A DNA stretch of 64,000 bases from Streptococcus suis (GTDB lineage: Bacteria; Bacillota; Bacilli; Lactobacillales; Streptococcaceae). Of this stretch, positions 43,567-52,870 are shown piece by piece. The DNA lies in NCBI RefSeq assembly GCF_002960625.1, contig NZ_POJH01000055.1, forward strand, positions 1 through 64,000, written 5' to 3'. Numbering within the stretch: position 1 is the stretch's first letter; the number at the start of each line of letters is the position of its first letter. Under the pieces are notes generated by a model. It was not told where the DNA came from. It was given only the letters and a program-made list of their open reading frames with translations, and ran no database searches. A program made the translations under genes and the position numbers.

Positions 43567-43949
43567 TATCTTGCCCTTTCTCAATTCTTATTTTTCTATT
43601 ATAACACAGATTCGATGCAACACGATGAGTAAATTCCATTAGTCTCACCGTTCCTAATGTCAATTTACTGGTCAATACGTCTACTATAATGTTCTTGGGT
43701 ATCAAAACAAAAAAAACAGGCCTTCCGAAATCTCGGAAAGCCTATTGTTAAGCCATTTTCAGACTTATTTTGCGATTGGGTAAACAGATACTTGTTGAAT
43801 ATAATAATCAAAACGTATTCTTCAATACCCTTAAAATCCTTAATAAATCAACATTTTAACTTCTAAAACATCCTCCCAAAAGACCATATTCAATAATTAT
43901 GGGTATCATTTTGGGTATCAAAAAAAAGCCCCCGGCAATCGCTGAGGGG
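43567..43949. other. Host/prophage junction region
   Basis: No gene seen. It holds a - strand terminator AGGCTTTCCGA...TCGGAAGGCCT with T-run (plus about 43701-43738) and a second one, AGCCCC...GGGGGCT with T-run (about 43918-43955), ending the first prophage gene. GGGTATCAAAA occurs at about 43697 and 43912. One prophage attachment site must lie somewhere here, but its core cannot be set without the other end. Confidence 0.4.
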
Positions 43950-44465
43950 CTACAACCAAACTATATCTGTTATTTTTGTTTTTCTAACTCTAGTATATTT
44001 TCTAGCCGAAGATTCATGGAGTGTAACTAATCTATAAAATCCGCTCTTATCTCTTCTTAAGCCTAAAACCTTTACATTACGATTATCTCCCTCAAAGAAA
44101 ACCAAGTCAAGATTCATGCTATTCTTTGACAAATCTTTTCTAATGACGCAATATTCCGTCGCCTGCTTCATAAAAATTTCGGCGATAAATGGGTATAAGG
44201 CAACTCTACGAGTTACTTCTCTATAACTTGGCAAACTCTTAAAATCGGACAAATTAAATTTTCCGCTTTCAATCTGCGACAACGTCCGACTAGCATAGTC
44301 ACTTGTTATTTTGTGCAAACCGAAAAGATGGTGCAAATCCGTCGCTTGAAAATGTACAATGAGGTTTGTTAAGTCACTATAATTAGTGGATACTTGGCAT
44401 GATTTTCCGACAAAATTTTTCCGATAATCTTTAACAAGTTCTCTTAATTCCACACAAGACTCCAT
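43950..44465 (-). CDS. PBECR4-like phage-borne nuclease-domain protein
   Basis: 171 residues from ATG at plus 44465; the longer frame starts inside a terminator. VHFQATDLHHLFGLHKI, then RVALYPFIAEIFMKQATEYC and VFFEGDNRNVKVLGLR fit the PBECR4 family (phage barnase-EndoU-colicin-RelE-like) as I remember it. Such genes are often cargo at phage ends. It lies beyond the lysis genes and is separated from them by a terminator, so it is probably expressed on its own in the lysogen. Family call is from memory. Confidence 0.55.
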   Translation of the reverse strand: MESCVELRELVKDYRKNFVGKSCQVSTNYSDLTNLIVHFQATDLHHLFGLHKITSDYASRTLSQIESGKFNLSDFKSLPSYREVTRRVALYPFIAEIFMKQATEYCVIRKDLSKNSMNLDLVFFEGDNRNVKVLGLRRDKSGFYRLVTLHESSARKYTRVRKTKITDIVWL

Positions 44466-44469
44466 TATA

Positions 44470-44510
44470 AAAATAAAAAAGCGCTGAGCAAGTTTCAACC
44501 CTTGCTCAGG
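44470..44510 (-). terminator. Strong terminator left of the endolysin region
   Basis: On the - strand CTGAGCAAG...CTTGCTCAG followed by TTTTTT. It ends leftward transcription before the PBECR4-like gene, and would end an antisense RNA starting near 44693. Confidence 0.85.
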
Positions 44511-44663
44511 TTAACGATTAGTGGTGGCAAGTCACTAACTCCCCTTAGTGCTTCTTAGGCTTATCACCAGGGAACAGTTTTAAAGCTCTGCCAAGCCATA
44601 TAGAGCGCTTCACTATATGTCTGTGTCACCACAGATAAAGCCGAGATGGTTAGAAAGGAGGTG

Positions 44664-44786
44664 ATGAACGGAATTTCATCTATTTTCTTAACCACGTACA
44701 TTATTTCACAACTTATCATAACTTGTCAAGAAAAATCTTCGCAAATAAAAAAACCAGCAGACCGCTGGGCTGAAAATTCTATTTAA
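44664..44786 (+). CDS. Candidate type I toxin: 40-residue membrane peptide
   Basis: ATG 44664 on the strand opposite to the phage genes, behind a perfect AAAGGAGGTG ribosome site. The peptide has a hydrophobic stretch (ISSIFLTTYIISQLIITC) followed by a charged tail (KKPADRWAENSI), the build of Fst/TxpA-type toxins. Its 3' end overlaps the end of the endolysin gene. A - strand promoter inside the ORF points back across the ribosome site, as an antisense RNA would. Not recognised as a named family. Confidence 0.45.
   Translation: MNGISSIFLTTYIISQLIITCQEKSSQIKKPADRWAENSI
44700..44729 (-). promoter_or_regulatory. Promoter for a putative antisense RNA
   Basis: -35 TTGACA (perfect; plus 44724-44729), an 18-bp spacer and -10 AATAAT (plus 44700-44705). 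Transcription would start near 44693, cross the ribosome site of the 40-residue ORF and end at the terminator at 44470-44510, making about 220 nt. Confidence 0.5.
44744..44768 (-). terminator. Endolysin terminator
   Basis: On the - strand CCAGC-GGTCT-GCTGG followed by seven T's, just after the endolysin stop. Confidence 0.75.
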
Positions 44787-45516
44787 ATGTACCCCACGCA
44801 TCACCATAGCGTTTGCCGTCTTTGGTTGGTCCAGTGCCCACATAATTGCGTAGGCCTGACCGTCCGATGTACGACACCCAGACATGGCCGTTAGCGTCAA
44901 TTATGACTGTGTCGTAGTCAAATGATTCGCCACGCTTGTATACTGCTACAATCTCACCAGATGTGCTAGGTGCACGACGTACGTTAATTGCATCTACCGT
45001 GACAGTCATGGTGCCCGTCTCACGATAGGAACGAGAGCCTGCAAGGTTGGGTGCTGACTGTGCAACCGTTCCTGGCGGTGTGATATAATGCACGACTTGT
45101 TGACGATAGCTAGCAGCACTGTAAAAGTTTCGGATCGGATAGCGTTTACCACCATAGTTTTGCTCTAAGATGGTCAACCTATCTCCATCCACTGCCTCAA
45201 CGATTACCACATGCCCATACGGGTTGCCCGGTGTCGCACCCAAGGTCACAATCTGACCTGCTTTAAATGGACCAGATGTGGATACCGTCCAACCATTCGC
45301 TTGCCAATTATATGCAGAGCCGATGTTTTTAGCTGAGATTGTATCCCCGATAGCACCGCTGACCCAGCCCACACCAGCACCCAGCCCAACCGTCGCATCT
45401 GGGCTAATCATGCGCTCGTACCAACTGGCCAGAGCGTAGCATTCGCCGTTACCGACGGATATGCCGGACCCAACTTGAGCACGGACGTTATTTAAGGCTT
45501 CATTTACTGTTGTCAT
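44779..45516 (-). CDS. Phage endolysin: CHAP domain plus SH3b
   Basis: 245 residues from ATG at plus 45516 (AAAAGGAAG ahead). The N-terminal CHAP amidase/endopeptidase has catalytic Cys 26 in GECYALASWYE, His in NPYGHVVIVEAV and a later Asn/Glu in ILEQNYGG. The C-terminal SH3-type wall-binding domain (TVDAINVRRAPSTSG ... GHVWVSYIG) holds the wall. It cuts peptidoglycan at lysis after the holin opens the membrane. Confidence 0.92.
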   Translation of the reverse strand: MTTVNEALNNVRAQVGSGISVGNGECYALASWYERMISPDATVGLGAGVGWVSGAIGDTISAKNIGSAYNWQANGWTVSTSGPFKAGQIVTLGATPGNPYGHVVIVEAVDGDRLTILEQNYGGKRYPIRNFYSAASYRQQVVHYITPPGTVAQSAPNLAGSRSYRETGTMTVTVDAINVRRAPSTSGEIVAVYKRGESFDYDTVIIDANGHVWVSYIGRSGLRNYVGTGPTKDGKRYGDAWGTFK

Positions 45517-45616
45517 ATTTATCTTCCTTTTCAAAATGGAAAGGAGCTAGCACCCACAAAATAGGCGTCATAGCTCCCAAAACAATAATAATCAAGATTG
45601 CTTTGATTGGTTTCAT
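45500..45616 (-). CDS. 38-residue small membrane protein of the lysis cassette
   Basis: ATG at plus 45616 overlaps the holin stop by four bases (ATGA), and the gene overlaps the endolysin start. One transmembrane helix (AILIIIVLGAMTPILWVLA) then a charged tail FHFEKEDKYDNSK. Possibly a second holin or holin regulator. Too short for usual gene callers. Confidence 0.6.
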   Translation of the reverse strand: MKPIKAILIIIVLGAMTPILWVLAPFHFEKEDKYDNSK

Positions 45617-46035
45617 TTGCCTTTACCAATCAACTTTTCAAAAGCTGCTGTCACGTTTTCAAATATTGAGGTGTCGCCCTTGGCTTTGCCGTAGTTCTCG
45701 ATCAAGCTCTTAAAGGTCAAGATGAGATAGCCAACGTAGATTGTGTAGAGAAATGCCACACCCGTCTGTTCAGGCAACAAGACCGACATTGGAATCAACA
45801 CGGTAAGCAAAATAATTCCCATCATCTTGCGAATCAGGCCGTTAATACCGATTTTAGACTTGTATTCGATGTCTGGGTTAATCATAGCGGCGAACGTGCC
45901 GGATAAAAAATCAACAATTTCCATAACGACGATTAGTCCTAATAGGAATAGGACCAGACCGTCCTCTGTTGCGATTAGCTCGCGTAAGAAATCAAACATC
46001 CCATGTGGATGTGGTTGGATTGTTAGAAAATACAT
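45613..46035 (-). CDS. Phage holin (TcdE/phi-105-type, holin_4 family)
   Basis: 140 residues with AAAGGAG before ATG. Helices at about 27-47 (LVLFLLGLIVVMEIVDFLSG), 70-90 and 92-108; the IVVMEIVDFLSGTFAA segment is typical of the family. Opens the membrane for the endolysin. Upstream of the small membrane ORF and the endolysin in one lysis cassette. Confidence 0.9.
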   Translation of the reverse strand: MYFLTIQPHPHGMFDFLRELIATEDGLVLFLLGLIVVMEIVDFLSGTFAAMINPDIEYKSKIGINGLIRKMMGIILLTVLIPMSVLLPEQTGVAFLYTIYVGYLILTFKSLIENYGKAKGDTSIFENVTAAFEKLIGKGK

Positions 46036-46073
46036 TTGACACTCCTTTATTATTTTAATTTACATTGCTTTTA

Positions 46074-48272
46074 TTAGGAAAACGTGAATTCCCTATTCTC
46101 TCCGCGACCGATTCGAATATCTTTGATTGTTTTTCGGTCAAAATCAATCACAAACACATCAAAGGCTTGTTCTGTCGTCGTGCCAGACTGATATTCAAAC
46201 GGATCATTGTCCGCTTTTAAGGAACCTGCATCGCATGTCGTGACGATATGCGGTGTCCCCCCGGTCGTCATACGGACATTGTCCTGGTGCTCATGTCCTG
46301 AAAATAGACAAGCAACATGTGCCTTAACCCCTGTCAAATCAAACGTGCCATATTGACCAACTGTGGCTTGTGCAGATTTCTGGTTGATGGCATCTACGAG
46401 ATTGCCGATTGCTTGGCTAGTGCCGCTCCATCGCTTATTGTCAAGCGCCCAGTGCATGAATACAACGACATTACTATCTTGCTTGCAGAGGTCGACAAAT
46501 GCCTGAATTTGACTCTTAGATACCCCGCCATTGGCACCAGTGTCAAAAGCAAAACCATAGATATTTCGTCCGATTCCATCTGCTCTCGTATAGTCAGTTG
46601 ACCATGCATAAGAATTCGGATAATCAACAAATTTAAGTTTTTCTTTTGATGGCTGAGCGGTTGCCATCATAGCGACAAGCTGGTCTACTGTAAACTGTTG
46701 ATTGCCATAGACGTTGGTATCGTGGTTGCCTAAAACGACGGGCATCAATTGCCCATCGGGTCTGAGAGCACTCAAACTCGATATTAAGAGGTCAGCTGTT
46801 GCATCGAGTTCTCCGCCAGCGATAATATCTCCACCGTGGACCATATAGGGGATGTTAGTCTGTTTCATAATGTATTTGATAAGGGCCGGTGAATTTCGTA
46901 CATTTCGTTCCCAATGGGTATCGGTCGCCCACAAAAATACTAAGGAATTCAATGAAGATTTGGTTTGAGCCAATCGGATTTCTTTAATTTTTTCAGAAAC
47001 GTGATTTTTCCAATATTCGGGAATATAATCGGAATCTGATGTTTTTTTGACGATTTTTTGTTGCAACATAGCATCGTCAATCAAAGCACCAAAGCTACCA
47101 TTACGATAGTTGTTTGCAATAAGAGTTATCTCTTCGTTATTGGATAGCGAACTATACGGACGAAGTTCCACATTTCCTGTTTTAAGGTTAGCAACTAATT
47201 TTCCGTCTGTAAGTTCTAACACTCGTGTGGTCTCATTAAATGCTGCTTTAATCCCGCTAGCTGGATTTGCTAAAGCAGGAAAGACACTTGACAAGTAAAT
47301 GTGCTTTCTTCCGTGTTCAGAATAGGTAGTGAAACCATTGCTTGCTTCTGGAAATTCCACAACCAATTTATTCTCATCAGTCGGTGAGATGTAAATGTTA
47401 GGTACTTTGTGATACCACCATGTGGCGGCCAGATCGCTAACGGTTTTATCAACTGTGTCAGTGATTTTCAATTGAGTGAAAGCATCGTCAATCAAAGCAC
47501 CAAAGCTACCATTACGATAGTTGTTTGCAATAAGAGTTATCTCTTCGCTTGTCGTTGCAACAGCTATCGGTCTAAATTCAACCGCACCTGTTTTAAGATT
47601 AGCGACTAATTTACCGTCTGTCAGTTCCAAGGTCCTTGTGGATTCGTTAAATGCTGACTTAATGTTGGGGACATCGCCTGCTAAAATCGGAAAAAGATTA
47701 GATAAATAGATATATTTGTTCCCGTATTTAGAGATAACAGTAAATCCATTATTCCCCTCTGGAAATTCCACAACCAATTTATTCTCATCAGTCGGTGAGA
47801 TGTAAATGTTAGGTACTTTGTGATACCACCAATTAGCAGTCACGCTGGTAGGATTGAATTCAAGAATATGTTTCGCAATCTTGCTCAAACCTTGTCTCAC
47901 TGCTTCTCCGGCTGATGGATAGACCTTGCCATCGCTGCCCAATCGAATATCTGTCAATTCTGATGGAATTGTACCATTCCCTGCTGTAGCGATAATGTTT
48001 GCGATTTGACTACTTACGTTATCAATTCTTTTCAAAGTTTCAGCATCGCCATTCTCCATCAATCTACGGATTTCTCTAGCTGTACTGTCCATTCCTGTAA
48101 GTCGTGTCGCTAAAGTGTCAGATGTCCCCCTCGCCTTAGCAACTTCCATGTTGGCATTGCCATTGGCTGTTGCATCATCATACGCTTGTTGGATGCCGTC
48201 ATGGATGGCTTGTCGGACATCTCGACCGAAGACACCTTCCTTGATTACTTTTAAGTGGTTATCAATTCCCAT
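46074..48272 (-). CDS. Tail fibre / receptor-binding protein with metallophosphoesterase domain
   Basis: 732 residues. The coiled-coil front (residues 1-110) begins MGIDNHLKVIKEGVFGRDVRQAIHDGI, a baseplate-attachment type. Two ~137-residue repeats follow (each with WWYHKVPNIYISPTDENKL) at about 147-283 and 284-420. The C-terminal calcineurin-like phosphoesterase domain has ATDTHWE, HGGDII, VLGNHDT and FSGHEHQD metal motifs. Likely binds and may cut a phosphate-linked surface polymer. The repeats come from a 411-bp tandem duplication in the DNA. Confidence 0.85.
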   Translation of the reverse strand: MGIDNHLKVIKEGVFGRDVRQAIHDGIQQAYDDATANGNANMEVAKARGTSDTLATRLTGMDSTAREIRRLMENGDAETLKRIDNVSSQIANIIATAGNGTIPSELTDIRLGSDGKVYPSAGEAVRQGLSKIAKHILEFNPTSVTANWWYHKVPNIYISPTDENKLVVEFPEGNNGFTVISKYGNKYIYLSNLFPILAGDVPNIKSAFNESTRTLELTDGKLVANLKTGAVEFRPIAVATTSEEITLIANNYRNGSFGALIDDAFTQLKITDTVDKTVSDLAATWWYHKVPNIYISPTDENKLVVEFPEASNGFTTYSEHGRKHIYLSSVFPALANPASGIKAAFNETTRVLELTDGKLVANLKTGNVELRPYSSLSNNEEITLIANNYRNGSFGALIDDAMLQQKIVKKTSDSDYIPEYWKNHVSEKIKEIRLAQTKSSLNSLVFLWATDTHWERNVRNSPALIKYIMKQTNIPYMVHGGDIIAGGELDATADLLISSLSALRPDGQLMPVVLGNHDTNVYGNQQFTVDQLVAMMATAQPSKEKLKFVDYPNSYAWSTDYTRADGIGRNIYGFAFDTGANGGVSKSQIQAFVDLCKQDSNVVVFMHWALDNKRWSGTSQAIGNLVDAINQKSAQATVGQYGTFDLTGVKAHVACLFSGHEHQDNVRMTTGGTPHIVTTCDAGSLKADNDPFEYQSGTTTEQAFDVFVIDFDRKTIKDIRIGRGENREFTFS

Positions 48273-48275
48273 TTA

Positions 48276-49625
48276 TTATTTCCTTTCTAATGCTTCTACT
48301 CTTGTTATCAATTCATCCAGATTGATTTCTTTGGTTACGAGTAAATAATCCAACTTCTGCTTATCTTGAGCTGACAATAGCTGGCTTGATTGCTCTGAGA
48401 CTGTTGTGTTGACAGTCTCAACAGCTTCTGCAGTCGAGCTGGCAATGACTCGTACCTCTTCCAACTGACTCTGCTGTTCCTTGAGTTGCCTAGCCGTGAC
48501 TAATTGCTTAGTCCTTTTACGGACATTGTCCAATTGCCACTCTTCGGCAGACTTAAACTTGTCACCAATCGTTAAATTCGACCGCTCAACGCTTACCAGG
48601 TCAATCTGTCGGGCAACTACCCGCAATCGCTCGTCAATAAACATAACGGGATTGATAACCCTATATGAGTTACCTTCCTCAAACTCATCAAAATTTGGGT
48701 TGATGTGTGATAGATTGACTGCCGAGACAGAGTATTGATAGGCTACAGCTTTTTGTGTAGCCAGTTGGCTCTCTCCTGCTTGTTTTAGAGCAGCAGGGTC
48801 CTCTATGTCATCAAACGTGGCAGTCTCCATTTTGATGCCGTACTCGGCAATCAAGTCCGGTCTATCAATGTAGTCCTTGCCATTATTGACAGATGCAATA
48901 TTTACACGCTGATTTGTCTCACTATTTTGCTTGCCATAAACCAGTAAGCGAGATACGATGCCCTCTGGGTTGATATGTTGCTTGAGAGACAACAAGTTGA
49001 CAGAGAGCTTGATTTCCGTGTCGCTGTCGACACCAATCTGTCTCTTAAAGTCAAGGTACCTCTTGCCGTTTTCTTTGCGAATCTGTACCTCCAGTCCATA
49101 CTCGTTTAGGATAAGGTCCGTCAAGGTGGCAAAAGTCGACTTAGCAGGGTCTACATCAGCTTCCATGTGGTCGCCTGTTGCAATCAAGTCTGACAAATCC
49201 CCTGGCAAAAATTCCTTGTAAGATTCCAGATTGTCGTTGTGAAATTGCAGGACCTGCTTTACAAATTCAGATTTCTTCCCACGGTAGATTTGTTGCCGTT
49301 GCTTGCTGTCGTTCAAAAAGTCAAGCTCCGATTTGGCATTGTATGCGAAGGTAAACACTCCACTTTCTGCCATATCGTTTGTAATCGGTGCGATACGGCC
49401 ATAGAATACCTCTCTACCAGTCTGCATATTGACAACTTGAACCATGGTCTGTAAGGGCTTGATTAGAGCCTTATAGCCAGCGTTATTTGGCAAAAACTGG
49501 AAATCAAACTGGGCAATCTTATTGATTTCAAATTTAACAATGGCCGACAAGAGCTTATTCCCGCCGGCCATTGAATCGTGTATCGGTGTCACGTTGGCAC
49601 CGTTAATCAAACTAACTGCATACAT
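48276..49625 (-). CDS. Tail-associated protein (Tal, prophage tail endopeptidase family)
   Basis: 449 residues. Gp27-like hub folds in the first ~370 (NGANVTPIHDSM, EVFYGRIAPITND, VSRLLVYGKQNS), then a helical tail ending ELITRVEALERK. Forms the tip under the Dit ring and anchors the fibre. Short for the family; no extra wall hydrolase domain is fused. Confidence 0.85.
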   Translation of the reverse strand: MYAVSLINGANVTPIHDSMAGGNKLLSAIVKFEINKIAQFDFQFLPNNAGYKALIKPLQTMVQVVNMQTGREVFYGRIAPITNDMAESGVFTFAYNAKSELDFLNDSKQRQQIYRGKKSEFVKQVLQFHNDNLESYKEFLPGDLSDLIATGDHMEADVDPAKSTFATLTDLILNEYGLEVQIRKENGKRYLDFKRQIGVDSDTEIKLSVNLLSLKQHINPEGIVSRLLVYGKQNSETNQRVNIASVNNGKDYIDRPDLIAEYGIKMETATFDDIEDPAALKQAGESQLATQKAVAYQYSVSAVNLSHINPNFDEFEEGNSYRVINPVMFIDERLRVVARQIDLVSVERSNLTIGDKFKSAEEWQLDNVRKRTKQLVTARQLKEQQSQLEEVRVIASSTAEAVETVNTTVSEQSSQLLSAQDKQKLDYLLVTKEINLDELITRVEALERK

Positions 49626-50342
49626 TTAGATCAGCTCCTTAAACCATTTGAAAGAAATTCTGCCGTTTCCTTCAATGCGAATTTCATTTTCTTTTTCAAG
49701 TGTGAAAAAGTCATATACACGACTTCCTGGAACGATGCTGAACTGTTGGTTTCGCATAGTCAATGTCATGTTGCTCGTTGATATAATCTCTGGCCTTGCT
49801 AAACTGATGCCCGTGTTAACCAATAGGATATCAAGTGAGCCTTTGACCTCAAAAGCAATATCTTGGAATGCGTCAAGCTCAAAATTGAAATCATCCCAGA
49901 TATCGCTACCTTCAGCCCTTTCGGAAATCATGAAGGGATAAGCTTTAAACGGAACTTCTAACGCACCATTTTTCCAGATTGTCTCAAACGAAGCATTTTG
50001 TTGTACTTCGGCTAGGAAGTAATAACCTGGTAATCCCTCATATTCAAAACGGGTCAAACCAATAGTGCCGAACAACCAATTAACAACCTGCGTTCGCAGT
50101 GTCATCAACGACAATCTAGGGTTAGCTGTTGCACTCTCTAGCTCGAATTTACATGTAATGGTTCTCTGCTCATACAATTGCCCGCCGTACACGGAAGAAA
50201 AATCATAATTCTCGTTTGAAAATGGGATGGAAACTAACACCTTCTTCTTATCCGGAATACCGATATCGATAGACGTCAACTTCAATCCCATATCGTCAAA
50301 TGAGTTTCTACTGTTAAAATTTATTGCATATCCTCTTACCAA
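49626..50342 (-). CDS. Distal tail protein (Dit)
   Basis: 238 residues from a TTG at plus 50342 with GGGAGG ahead, overlapping the tape-measure stop. Siphovirus Dit/Sipho_tail pattern (LTSIDIGIPDKKKVLVSIPF, NYDFSSVYGGQLYEQRTIT, LPGYYFLAEVQ). Forms the hexameric ring joining tail tube to the tip. Confidence 0.87.
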   Translation of the reverse strand: MVRGYAINFNSRNSFDDMGLKLTSIDIGIPDKKKVLVSIPFSNENYDFSSVYGGQLYEQRTITCKFELESATANPRLSLMTLRTQVVNWLFGTIGLTRFEYEGLPGYYFLAEVQQNASFETIWKNGALEVPFKAYPFMISERAEGSDIWDDFNFELDAFQDIAFEVKGSLDILLVNTGISLARPEIISTSNMTLTMRNQQFSIVPGSRVYDFFTLEKENEIRIEGNGRISFKWFKELI

Positions 50343-52867
50343 CCAACTGTACCTCCCTGATCAACAATTATCATTCTCTGAGCTTGTTCTTCACTGATAT
50401 ATCCAATCAGCAACTTAGCGAAAGTCTTTCCATCAACCTGTAAATATACTGGTTGTGGTTGAGACTCCTGTTTTGGTACTTCAACTACAATTTTGTCCGA
50501 AATTTGATCCATGATGAGATTTGCCAACATACTCATTGTCGGCTTGTTCAATGGCAATACAGCCTCTGGACCAGCTTCTCCGCCGACCATAAGGTTATTT
50601 CCATTCATGCCGAAAATGGTCGGTCCATTCATGATACCGCCTTTTGCATACCATTCAATTCCAATTGATGGAAGTGAACCTTTCCCCATGAATCCCCAAG
50701 GAGCCTCTCCTCCACTAACACTGAAACCTGGTATTTTAGGACGAGGTAGTGACCATTCAAAATTAAACAACCCCTTGATAGTCGCTATAGCATTAGAAAC
50801 AATATCTTTTGCACCATTGATGGCGTTTGAAATAGTATCTTTAATCCCGTTCCAAATGTTCGTGACCGTTGTCCACACATTTTGAAAAGCAGATGACACC
50901 GTGTTGTAAATACCACTCACAGTATTACTGATAAACGATGTGATATTACTCCAAATGGATGAAAAGGTGTTAAAAATAGCATTGAGAATGAAGGTGAAGA
51001 ACGTTGATAGTGAGGTCCAAATAGCCTGTCCATTTGAGACGATACTGTTCCAAATACCTGTCAAAAAGGACATAAATGATGACCACATCTGTCTGCCTGT
51101 TTCGGTTTGTGTAAAGAACCATACCAACGCTGCAACAAGTGCAGTAATTGCCATAATGACAATCATTATTGGATTAGCGGATAGGACAGCGTTGAATATT
51201 CCAAAAGCACCACTTGCGCCCATTGTAGCAGCCGCTTGGGTTGCTTCTGCTGCTGTTAAAGCCCCGGATTGGACAAATCGGGCCAACATCAACCCGTTTC
51301 CGACAGCAAGTAAGGTATTACGGACTGTTTCAATTGCTTGAATAGTTCCTGTTACCAACTTATATCCTGCCCAGGCAGTTGTAATACCTACAATAGCAGC
51401 TTTAAACGCATCAACTGTCGGTCCGCCTTTTTCAAACCATGAGATAAAATCAGAAACCTTGCCTGCACCTTCCGTAACGATATCGACAGCAGTTTCAAAC
51501 GAAGATTTGATTGTATCGCCAATTTGAGTCGTTGTTGTTATGATGGTCTCAGCAGTGCCGGAATCCATCCCTAATTTGGTTAGTAAATCGATATTATCCT
51601 TCTCACTCATAGAGCCAAAAAGAACATCGAATATCGAGCTGATAGTAGCGAAAGCTAAATTCAGTCCCTCGGTCAATCCTTGGAAACTTCCTTCAGGAAC
51701 TGAGAAGACTTTTTCCAAAAACGTGACAAATGCCTGAGATACTTGAGGTAAGACTTGGTCAAACAAAATCATAAATAGACTTGGTAATGTTGAACCAAGT
51801 GCGCCCAGCAATTCTGTCGCACCTGTAATCAAACCAGGTAGCAGTGCTGATAAGATTTGTGGCAAGTATACAGCTAAAATCTGAATCACTTGAGATAAGC
51901 CTTGGATCAATCGTGGCAGAGCTTGGACTAGCCGTGGAACGATATTTTCGAGAGCGATACCGATAGCCTCGGTTAGCCCTCCTACCAACTCGCCAAAATC
52001 TTGGTCTGGGTCTGCCATACCAGTTAGGAAGTTCTCCCAGGCAGCCTTTACCATGCCCACGGAGCCAGAAATGGTAGATGCTGCCTCTTTCGAAGTCGTG
52101 CCAGCTATTCCCATTTTCTCCTGCATGACATGGATAGCTTCAGTTACATCAGCAAAAGACGAAATATCATACTTGATTCCGCTAATTTTCTCGGCGTCAT
52201 CAAGCAAGCGTTGCATTTCCTCTTTCGTTCCGCCATAACCAAGCTTAAGGTTATCCAGCATCGTGTAGTTCTGCTTGGCAAATCCCTGGTAAGCGTTCTG
52301 GATGGATTCCATCGATGTACCCATCTTGTTCGCATTGTCCGACATATCGATGATTGTCTGGTCAGCAAGTTTGGCGGCTTTCTCAGTATCTCCGCCAACA
52401 GATTGAATCAGCGAGGCAGAGAATGATGTTGCGGTCTCCATGTACTGATTGGCAGACAGACCAGCGGTCCTGTATGCAATTTTGGACTTGCTTAACAAAT
52501 CCTCTTGAGCATTCATGAGCTTGTTATACTCAGCAGATGCCTCATCTACACTCTTGCCAACAGATTGTGCATACTCTTCTAGCGACTTTCCACCTGCCCC
52601 AAAAAGAGTCTCGACACCTCCAACTAATTGCTCGTACTCTGCGTAATGTTTGGTTGCTGCGCCTGTAAGCCCAGCTAATGCAGTAATACCAATGGCAAGA
52701 CCTGTCGCCATGACTTTGCCTGCTTTGGTTGCTAATTGCCCTATCTTACCAAATACCGCAGAGAGTTTTCCATGTGCTCCTTCGGCTTTGCCTGTTGTTT
52801 CATCAATGGCCTTATTAGCAGACTTGTTATCAATCCCAATTTTGCCAAACAGTTCAAAAATGTTCAT
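50336..52867 (-). CDS. Tail tape measure protein
   Basis: 843 residues. Helical front (GKIGIDNKSANKAIDETTGK), the TMP core region (GLSANQYMETATSFSASLIQSVGGD), hydrophobic segments near 530-610, and a tail with PR..GFSVSGG and MVGGEAGPEAVLPL, usual for siphovirus tape measures. Sets tail length; at ~843 residues a tail of roughly 120-130 nm would be expected from the usual 1.5 angstrom per residue. Confidence 0.93.
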   Translation of the reverse strand: MNIFELFGKIGIDNKSANKAIDETTGKAEGAHGKLSAVFGKIGQLATKAGKVMATGLAIGITALAGLTGAATKHYAEYEQLVGGVETLFGAGGKSLEEYAQSVGKSVDEASAEYNKLMNAQEDLLSKSKIAYRTAGLSANQYMETATSFSASLIQSVGGDTEKAAKLADQTIIDMSDNANKMGTSMESIQNAYQGFAKQNYTMLDNLKLGYGGTKEEMQRLLDDAEKISGIKYDISSFADVTEAIHVMQEKMGIAGTTSKEAASTISGSVGMVKAAWENFLTGMADPDQDFGELVGGLTEAIGIALENIVPRLVQALPRLIQGLSQVIQILAVYLPQILSALLPGLITGATELLGALGSTLPSLFMILFDQVLPQVSQAFVTFLEKVFSVPEGSFQGLTEGLNLAFATISSIFDVLFGSMSEKDNIDLLTKLGMDSGTAETIITTTTQIGDTIKSSFETAVDIVTEGAGKVSDFISWFEKGGPTVDAFKAAIVGITTAWAGYKLVTGTIQAIETVRNTLLAVGNGLMLARFVQSGALTAAEATQAAATMGASGAFGIFNAVLSANPIMIVIMAITALVAALVWFFTQTETGRQMWSSFMSFLTGIWNSIVSNGQAIWTSLSTFFTFILNAIFNTFSSIWSNITSFISNTVSGIYNTVSSAFQNVWTTVTNIWNGIKDTISNAINGAKDIVSNAIATIKGLFNFEWSLPRPKIPGFSVSGGEAPWGFMGKGSLPSIGIEWYAKGGIMNGPTIFGMNGNNLMVGGEAGPEAVLPLNKPTMSMLANLIMDQISDKIVVEVPKQESQPQPVYLQVDGKTFAKLLIGYISEEQAQRMIIVDQGGTVGW

Positions 52868-52870
52868 GCT

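Noticed and set aside
47070-47835. Two separate fibre genes or an insertion inside the fibre gene
   Set aside because: The frame is continuous and the 411-bp step equals 137 codons, so it is an internal tandem duplication.
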